From Haemonchus contortus (Eukaryota > Nematoda > Chromadorea > Rhabditida > Trichostrongylidae), in assembly GCA_000469685.2 (NCBI GenBank), contig LS997562.1, forward strand, positions 10,058,007 to 10,122,006: a stretch of 64,000 nucleotides of DNA, in the 5' to 3' direction. Below, one piece after another: positions 56,815-64,000 of the stretch. How positions within the stretch are numbered: position 1 is the first letter of the stretch; each line of letters starts with the position of its first letter. The notes below the pieces were generated by a model. The model saw nothing but the letters and a program-made list of their open reading frames with translations, was not told the DNA's origin and did no database searches. The translations under genes were made by a program, and so were the position numbers.

Positions 56815-57085
56815 ATAAATCTCACCTTTGAGATGCTCCACCGCATTTGACTTCCATTCATATCGTAGTGCCGTTTTGGATGCGTATGAGGCCTATACAA
56901 TAACTTGCGATGACCAGCCGCAGTACAAGTCAGTGCTTTTATCCTCCCAGACGAGTTTTGTACCAATTACCGACACTGGAAGGATGTAAGGCTTTATTGG
57001 TCTGGGCGGACATCGATCCCGGATTCGACCCCGTGACTGCTTGTGTCATAGTGCCCCACTTGCCCTTACACTACCTTCGCTGAAG
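56815..57085 (-). repeat. SINE family 1 (complete)
   Basis: Minus-strand copy. Reading + gives GATGCTCCACCGCATTTGACTTCC, GCCTATACAATAACTTGCG, CAAGTCAGTGCTTTTATCCTCCCAGACGAG and the B box region near 57015-57030. Confidence 0.83.
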
Positions 57086-58050
57086 TCCCCAGTAAATACA
57101 TAGATCAAATACAGGGAGCGACGATTCTACAAGGCCTATCGTTAGAACTGAGCTAATCAATGCCATGCGTTTTCTTTTTCCTTTTTCACCAAAGTTCTCA
57201 GAAGTAACATAGTCGTGCTATCTCAACCCATTCCCAACAGGCACAGGTCCTATGAATCTGTGAAAAACGTCGCGGGTCGGCTTTATCACACCGTCACGTC
57301 ACCAATTTATCAGCATCGAAAGGTGTCTGATCGATGGACTCCCTAATCATTGATGGGTCTTAGGATTGAATTCCGTTCGAGCTAAGCTGTACGTCCTCAA
57401 TTATCAAGTATGACCGACTGTCCGAACGGAGCTTACGACCTGGAAATCAGACATCAGACATACATTCTTGTAAACGTCGAAAGTATTGTTGCAAGCAGTT
57501 CGTTGTTTTGATATGGAAGTAGAGCGCATGGCGCATTCCAGGTAACACCCATTTCTGCTTTTAGGTAATACTTTTTTCAATTTTATTTGCTCTTTTTTGA
57601 ATAGAACTCACCAATTCATAACCCTTCAGCGATTCTGTTGCCGCCTTTCAAAATCATGAATAAACAAATAAATAAATGAATAATTCAGAGGAATCCCTGA
57701 AAATCAAGCAATTCATATTTTATTTCTTCTTCTATATGATCTTCAAATTTGAATTCCATTCCCTCACATAATCGTTGGGGATCTCAATTGTCGATCGCAA
57801 CGAAAAACATTCTCCTGTGCGTTTATGTCCGTTTTTTCGAGTGCCGTTTATGATCGATTTCCGAATGTTCAACCCCGTTATTGTCAGAAGTTGGACGAGG
57901 GGACGATTTTTCAGTGGAAACGTCCGTTATCGTCGTCGATCGTCCCCGTCGTCTCGTCATTGCACTTTCATCGTGTCTCCTCTACGATCCCGTCATCATA
58001 AGCCTCATCGGAGGCGATTGTTCTCGTTCATCAACTGCTTCCATACGGTG
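57086..58050 (+). other. Intergenic, then likely promoter and 5' UTR of the small myristoylated-protein gene
   Basis: 57090-57770 shows nothing recognised. From about 57780 the sequence becomes CpG-rich with repeated CGTCGT/CCGTC motifs until the ATG at 58051, consistent with a leader region. Confidence 0.4.
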
Positions 58051-58112
58051 ATGGGCGGAAGTACCAGCCGTCCACTGCAATGTGTTCACGGTTGTTGGTC
58101 ATCCAAATCACC
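58051..58112 (+). CDS. Myristoylated small protein, exon 1
   Basis: Residues 1-20 plus two bases of P21, starting MGGSTSRPLQC. In this frame TGA overlaps the GTGAGT donor, so the exon must be spliced to stay open. The preceding about 280 bases are CpG-rich with CGTCGTCG-type sequence, consistent with a promoter or 5' UTR. Confidence 0.65.
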
Positions 58113-61100
58113 GTGAGTTACATTTTTTTTGAAATTTAGCATTTTTTCAAATCAATATTAGTGGGTAAGGCAATTAAAGCTGGGATGCGCCATGTGTTTC
58201 CCCTGCGGGAAAGATCCCGGTGGCTTTTGAACGGTTGTCGGCACCGTGGCCCCTGGAAACTGTTCGCCATTATTGTAATGCTAAATTTTTTTGAGTGTAG
58301 ATAGGAGAACACCCTCTATACTGAAAGCCGGTTCTATTTTCGACTGAACATGGGTTCGAAGGACTTTGATAATTCTTCAAAAGAGTCCCGGTGGTTGTTG
58401 AACGTCAAGGACCTTAGCGGGGATCAAACTACCCGGATCTGTGACCGATGACTTCCTGCTACTTCTATGTCCGCTCCGGAATCATTCAAAAAAAGCTGTC
58501 ACTGGGAGAACTGTATAGAGAATTATTATGAATGGCTGTTTCCCTTTTTTTTTCAATAAAATGGCGTTGCACGGGAGTTTCGCCCACATTTGCCAACCAC
58601 CACAATGAAAGGTGGTACCGGTTTTGATGGATTATGTTCGGGAGGGAAATAATTCTGCTCGCACAAGAAAATTTCCAAGTCTAATGAACAGAATTACTCA
58701 AAAGTACAGAACTAACATTAGTTAGTGCATACCGTCAGCATCGATACTTTTCTGCCAGTTTTTCGGGAACCCAATTATTATGGCTCTGGTAATATTCGTC
58801 ACTTTCCGTTTCCCTTTTAGTTTCCGACGGAAATGATACTTTTTGTATTGAAGGCACGGTTCACGAGCACAAGGAACGCTGTCGTGTCGAAAAACTTTCT
58901 AGATAGGGAGTAATATGAGCTCATAAACTCTTCTCGCCGGCGTACCAATCCAAAAGCGGACAAGTTGTCACGACGTTGTAGAAGCTGTAGAGGTCGCACC
59001 ATTCGCTCCGGGACCAACTATTTGCATGCAGGCAGCTTAGTGTAGCCAGCTGTACGCACATGCACACACATTTAGACAGCTCGTCCATACACCACTCCCA
59101 TGCAACTTTTGTCGTCACATTCTCGTCCACCCCCTAGTTTTACTAATTCGTCCACCACCTAGTTTTACTAATTTTTCAATTATTGCTGACTACCACTTCC
59201 ATTATTCGTCTAAACCTAAATACCTCAAAATTATTGTGAAGTGTGCCTTTTTGAAGTAGTTACTGTTCGGAGAATCTCCAGTGAGCAGAAGAAGCCCAGG
59301 GGGAGTAGCTATGATGGTGGCTATGAGTTTTTGTTTGGGAAAAACTTCAGTCAGTGATCAGAAGAGGCTCAGGGAGAATAGCTATGAGGTATAGCCAATT
59401 CTGGCTTCGGTGGGGGATATAGTCCGACTTCTGTCAGTCTCGTCGAACTCATGGCAGGTTGAGTTACCTTTGACCCCTTCTAAAAGCACATTATCGTACG
59501 GTAGGGCAATAGTTTCACCCAAATGTTCCCTTTATGGAGTCAGAATATTTATGGAATACCTAGCACGGTGCATGTGATACAGGTACCTGAAAAACTCCAA
59601 AACCGTTCAACTATGTCCTGACCCGGGTTGTTCGTATCCTGTGAACAAGTAGTAGCCAAAGAACAGTTGGGAGGTAGCAAGAAGAATAATGGGCTAGGGA
59701 GAATACAAAAAACAAGCAATGGTTTATGATTGGTCGTTTGCGCGATCATATGACAACGGCGTGACATATTTTTCAAAGGTCTTATGTGGGATACTCCGAT
59801 GGATTGAAAAGCAAGGTCGTACTCCTCAAATGGCTAGCCAATCATTCTAGAAAAAGACTGGACGGTTGCCTACTCGGAGTCTCATTTTGTTGACTGACGT
59901 TCTACTGTTTGCAGAGTTCCTCTTTACTTCTAACAATAAGTTTGGGAAACAGCTGTCTGTATCGAGTTCGGAATTCTTATTTCCCAGGATAAAGGATGAA
60001 TAAAGGATAAAGCTTTTGGCGTTAATCAATCCCGTCTGAGGGATGCGCCCGCGCCCTCAACTTCCATTCAGAATCGTAGTGGCGTAATGAGTGCGTATGT
60101 GTCCTATACATTGACTTGCGGTGGCCAGCCGATGTACAAGTCAGTGCTTTTATCCTCCCAGACGAGTCTAGTACCAATTCACCGACCCCGGAGGGATGGA
60201 AGGCTTGGTTGGCCTAAGCGGGCATCGACCCGGGATTAGAACCCCTGATCGTGCGTGTGATATAGTGCACCACTTGCCACTACACCGCCTCCGCCCTATT
60301 TTCTAGGCTCAAATAAGCTTTCCTCTATATCTCTTTTCCCATATCACTCAGTATAATAAACCTCTTAGTAGGAACCTGTATTACCCAACTCATCATCCCC
60401 AAACCTATCTGAATCAACGCTTGCAGCCTAGACACGTGAATTAGTGTATGTGCATTGAATAAGTCCCTTTTTGAGTTTCGGGACGAAACCCCTAAACCAA
60501 ACTCTCCTTGGTTAAAGTTTTTAACTACCTCATGGTTCCAGTACTTGATCCTGGAACAACAGAAGACTACCATGACTTTCGATTCTCGAAACTTCTGCGT
60601 CCTGCATCAAGCAAAACAAAACCCTTCCACAGTAGGCGTCTTAGGAGCATTTTTCCCAAGTTTGTGGATGGGCAATCAGCGGGGAAAAGGATAGGGTAGG
60701 ACGAATTGGCACTGCTGTACGTTCGATCGTTTAATCTGGTAACAAATTCGGAACGATTGTGGCCCTGATCTGCTAGCAATCCATATCGTATAGGCCTAGT
60801 GGCCATTCGAACGGCACTGGGATTCTGATTGGAATCGAATGCATGGCGCACTAAAGAAAGCTACTGTGGAGATTTCATTCTTTAAGATTCCTTAAAGATC
60901 GGGGTTATTCTGTCTAGTGTTGGTTAAGTTCATAAGTGCTTAAATAGCTGTGTAATCTTCACGTCATTCCGCAGTAGAACACCTATACATGGCGCACTCC
61001 CGGAGTTTCGGTGAAGGTCTCGTGATGTTGCATGGTTTCCCCATTTACTGTCCCCTTCTCCTATCGTTAATTTTGCTTTTGCAGCAACGGCGACGATGAC

Positions 61101-61335
61101 ATCGATAAGAAGAAGAAAGGTTCCAAGTCATCAAGGAATCAACTGAAAAAATTGAAGTGAGTCTAGCCAACAAGTATTTGTTCTGTAAGGCTTATCACTA
61201 CACTAAACCATTTCTTTCAATAGTGATGACCTGTATTGCCAAGTGGGTGATAAGACGATAACATTCGATGACGTTCAAAGAACCGACGGCCCTGTCCTTG
61301 AAAGGGAAGAAACTGCCGAGCGCTGCTTTTTATGA
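58051..61335 (+). CDS. Small predicted N-myristoylated protein, 3 exons, family unknown
   Basis: I do not recognise this protein. Exons 58051-58112, 61085-61156 and 61224-61335 join in frame (split codons P21 and N45) to 81 residues. It begins MGGSTSR, which fits the N-myristoyltransferase pattern (Gly2, Ser6). Cys11 and Cys15 are close enough for palmitoylation. A polybasic patch KKKKGSK (29-35) could add membrane affinity. The second half is acidic (DDLYCQVGDKTITFDDVQ) and ends RCFL with no CaaX box. Splice sites are good: CC|GTGAGT, TTTGCAG|, AA|GTGAGT, TTTCAATAG|. An AATAAA follows the stop by about 130 bases. Inference: a cytoplasmic, acyl-anchored adaptor. An extra in-frame exon inside the 3-kb first intron cannot be excluded. 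Confidence 0.7.
59123..59173. repeat. Tandem duplication of a 25-bp unit
   Basis: CGTCCACCCCCTAGTTTTAC... is followed directly by CGTCCACCACCTAGTTTTAC..., one base different. It lies in the first intron of the small myristoylated-protein gene. Confidence 0.85.
60005..60296 (-). repeat. SINE family 1 (best-preserved minus copy)
   Basis: Reading +: CAATCCCGTCTGAGGGATGCGCC, TATACATTGACTTGCGGTGGCC, GTACAAGTCAGTGCTTTTATCCTCCCAGACGAG, GGATGGAAGGCTTGGTTGGCC, then a head ending CCACTACACCGCCTCCGCCC. It lies in the first intron of the small myristoylated-protein gene. Confidence 0.87.
61085..61156 (+). CDS. Myristoylated small protein, exon 2
   Basis: Supplies the last base of P21, then residues 22-44 (NGDDDIDKKKKG... 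to KKL) and two bases of N45. The TTTTGCAG acceptor and GTGAGT donor are strong, and only this phase is open through both. Confidence 0.72.
61224..61335 (+). CDS. Myristoylated small protein, exon 3 (stop)
   Basis: Completes N45 and encodes 46-81, stopping at TGA 61333-61335. The acidic, well-mixed composition and exact phase fit with exon 2 argue for real coding sequence. Confidence 0.72.
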
Positions 61336-61462
61336 ATTACGACCTTGCCACCGACCAGTGTAAAGTTTAAGACGAGTATTTTCCGAAGAAATTAGAGACC
61401 TTCGAATGAAAACTGATCATCGAAGGTGTTAATAATGGTGATAATAGTAACAGTCCAATAAT

Positions 61463-61468
61463 AATAAA
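61463..61468 (+). terminator. Polyadenylation signal candidate for the small myristoylated-protein gene
   Basis: AATAAA lies about 128 bases after the stop, a usual distance for nematode 3' ends. It sits inside an ATA-rich tract, so it could be chance. Confidence 0.45.
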
Positions 61469-62689
61469 ATTTAAAAAATAATAATAGTAATAATAATGGT
61501 CACTACCAGAGTAATCAATAAATTTTTAATAAAAAGGAAGAATAGTAACCAGTCACTGCGATTTCCACTGCTCTATGCATTCATATGTGGTTACATGGCC
61601 AGTTTTGGGGGATGTGGTAAGGTGAAAACTGTATTCTGCGGACTTCGTGATACAGTAGCCATGCGGAGACGGAATTTGTACCGGAATTCCCACGGTCGCG
61701 CGTGTCCGCACGGATGTGGTCCTACTGCAAGTACCGTAACCCATGGAGTGGGAATTCATATTATATTTGTACACTGCACCCATCGAAACATCGGGTGAGG
61801 CGACCGCGACACGCACGAATATGTAAATTCCACGACGGGCAGCTCTGGGCGAAATGAGTCTGAAGCTCCTTCGCGCTAGTACAGCTATTCAGGCGAGTTA
61901 CCGTACCTCCCCCCCCCCTTCCAGAGTTCGTGAACTCAGAAATTCCTTGATTTTCGATACCACGGGATGCTCGACCTCAGGAATTCGGTTGGTGCACGCG
62001 CTAGACCGCGTGATGTTATTGCCGCTCATATGGCGCAAAGATCATTTCCTGGACTGGATACTCATAAGTCTCATCAATGCAGGTGTGGGAAGATTAAAAT
62101 ATCGCACTTTGCATATTGCCCATATGCTGTATGCACATAAATTTTCTCCAATGAGGGAATTCGTTTTCATGAGCGCCTAATTGTAAACAATAAGTGAATA
62201 ATCAACAAGCATCGGTTTATGTTGGGTGCCGAGTCGATTAAGCTTTCCAACCTCAGGGTTGCTTCATTGGTCCAGATGGGTAACGGAACTTCTCCCCTAT
62301 CGCGGCATTCTCCCTTGCGGCATGCGGCAAATGTCACTGCAATTACCGTACTCACCCCGCCTCCCGCCAATCGATAGGACGCGATATTTTTCCTTGACTG
62401 GCATGCTTTTTCATTGGATTTGATCGTTTTTTTCTTCTGTTTCTTTTTAGTTTTCATGTTTATTGGACTTGATTAATTAAAAAGACTCCTCCTATACAAA
62501 CGACGATCAAGACCGCATTGGTATTGAAAGGAGCGGCCAGCCAATTCAAATAATTAAAGGACCCCCTACCTCACAAATTGCGCGCTCCAATCTTCCATCG
62601 CAATCCTGCGATAGGCGGCGGGTGCGGCGTGTGCGACGCCGTGTTAGGGGAGAAGTACCCAGACCCAGTCCAGTTCGCTTGGGAGTATA
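61469..62689. other. No supported gene
   Basis: An ATA-rich tract, then CpG-richer DNA (61650-61850, 62270-62360). A 108-residue plus frame at 61854 crosses a run of 9-10 C and shows no domain. Confidence 0.45.
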
Positions 62690-62970
62690 AAAGCACTGAG
62701 TGGGGTGGTGTAGTGGCAGTGACGGCGCATTCTTTCACGCGCATGGTCGCAAGTTCGAATCCCGGATCGATACCCGCCTGGGCCAACCGGGGCTTCCATC
62801 CCTTCGGGATCGGTTAATTGGTACCAGACTCGCTTGAAAGTATAAATGCACTGACTTGTACATCGGCTGGCCACTACAATTCATTGTGTACGTCGCGTGG
62901 GCACTCAAATCGTCCCTACGATCCTGAATGGAAGGCAAACGTGGGGTGTATCCCAAGAAAGGGATTGGTC
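62690..62970 (+). repeat. SINE family 1 (complete head)
   Basis: A-box-like TGGTGTAGTGGC and B box AGTTCGAATCCCGGATCGA are both present, then GGCCAACCGGGGCTTCCATCCC and GGTTAATTGGTACCAGACTCG. A 5' neighbour ending TATAAAAGCACTGAG (about 62687-62701) looks like a piece of another copy. Confidence 0.85.
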
Positions 62971-64000
62971 GTTTTCTGTTTCAGTGACCCAATTTTCGTT
63001 TTCTCGGACATGAAATTTATTTGTTCCCATCTTTGCTGTACATGCTCGATAAAAACAAGTCATGTCAATGCTCTTCAATGATAAAGGGACTGACAATGAA
63101 TGGCTGCTTATCGGCTAGTTCGGCGAAGGCATCAAACATCAGCTTGAAGAAAGAATTTACAGCCTCATCTTACTTTAATATCAACAAAATTTAATGATTT
63201 TTTTTGGAAAACACGGTGTTATCCAAACATATTCCATTTATCTTCGAGAAAACTGTTCACGAAGAGGATATTAAGTTGGACCTTTTCCTTGTCAAGCTTC
63301 ACCTCACTACGGTCTAAAAAGCACAAGTAGAATTGGATTGGTTTGGTTGTTGTTAAAGAACCTATGCAATTCATTCACATTACATAATGAAGCTTTTCAA
63401 AAGGGTTTGCACTCTGTACAGATTTGAGATACGAGGGAGTGACCAAATGCTAGTTCGGAGAGAAGTAGTTTGGACCTATGGTCGATTGAGTGTCCTCTTT
63501 CACAAAAAATTTCCTTTGGCTGAAAAAAAGCCATCTTGATATGCCATGAATGGCATTATGATCATATACTTATTTTTTATTTATTCTATTTAATTATTTA
63601 TTTATTTATCCATTTATTTATTTATTTATCTATTATTTCTTCAATTTTTTTTTATTTTGTGTAACTGCTCTTTTCTTAGTGACCTCACTGCTTTCGCAAC
63701 AATCAGTGAGATGGAAATTATGAGAAAGGGAGAAGGTTATCAGCTTTTCGCACTTTATTTTACTACTGACTTCTTACTGAATATATAAAAAACCTCTCCA
63801 GTCTGAGAGGCGTAATCCCTAACTCTATCCAGCATAGCGAGTTCATTGTTTTTACTGAGGTTTCTTTTCAGAAGAAGTCAAAAATTCTCCTAAAATTAAT
63901 CTTCAGAAGTCAAGGCATTGTACTCACTTTCTGTTGGATTAGAAGAAGTTAGAACGACGCAACACCTGATAGCATGGTTGCGGTGCGGCTAAAGAAACAC
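62971..64000. other. No supported gene; AT-rich end of window
   Basis: Simple repeats at 63570-63660 and no open frame of note. The sequence runs off the window edge. Confidence 0.5.
63570..63660. repeat. TTTATTTA simple repeat
   Basis: Runs of TTTATTTATT units, no coding signal. Confidence 0.85.

Noticed and set aside
61854..62180. 108-residue plus-strand frame
   Set aside because: Runs through a C homopolymer, shows no domain, and has no splice or poly(A) context.

Overview
The window is eukaryotic, and most likely from a clade V parasitic nematode of the hookworm/strongylid type. It has split genes with short exons, TTTCAG-like 3' splice sites and GTAAG/GTGAGT 5' splice sites. It also carries mariner elements of the kind known from hookworms, an RTE-type retrotransposon fragment and many tRNA-derived SINEs. 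The species assignment is inference. There are no prokaryotic operons, CRISPR arrays or real tRNA/rRNA genes. Most open frames are short and behave like chance frames in non-coding DNA.

Two genes could be assembled from splice signals. (1) A complete ten-exon ortholog of GOPC (CAL/PIST/FIG, the Golgi PDZ and coiled-coil protein) lies on the + strand from 23357 to 41762. It encodes 385 residues and all nine intron junctions keep frame. (2) A small three-exon gene lies on the + strand from 58051 to 61335. It encodes 81 residues with an N-myristoylation signal, nearby cysteines and a lysine patch. I do not recognise its family. Two weaker exon candidates (about 45006-45674 and 54455-54602) may belong to further genes.

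Layout. 1-23 kb: intergenic DNA with tRNA-like SINEs, a degenerate mariner (11916-13180), homopolymer and AT satellite tracts, and no gene I can support. 23.3-42.3 kb: GOPC, whose introns hold a tRNA-centred inverted repeat, a near-perfect 0.4-kb palindrome, a 5'-truncated RTE insertion with a 14-bp target duplication, a nested mariner derivative, a second copy of the first mariner family, and several SINEs. 42.4-58 kb: repeats, a SINE cluster (53.6-57.1 kb), a two-copy unclassified repeat (47.4 and 51.1 kb) and the weak exon candidates. 58-61.5 kb: the small myristoylated-protein gene. 61.5-64 kb: one SINE and AT-rich DNA.

Biologically, GOPC is expected at the trans-Golgi, sorting membrane cargo through its PDZ domain. 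The small acylated protein would sit on the cytoplasmic face of a membrane. Nothing in the sequence ties the two genes together apart from shared strand.
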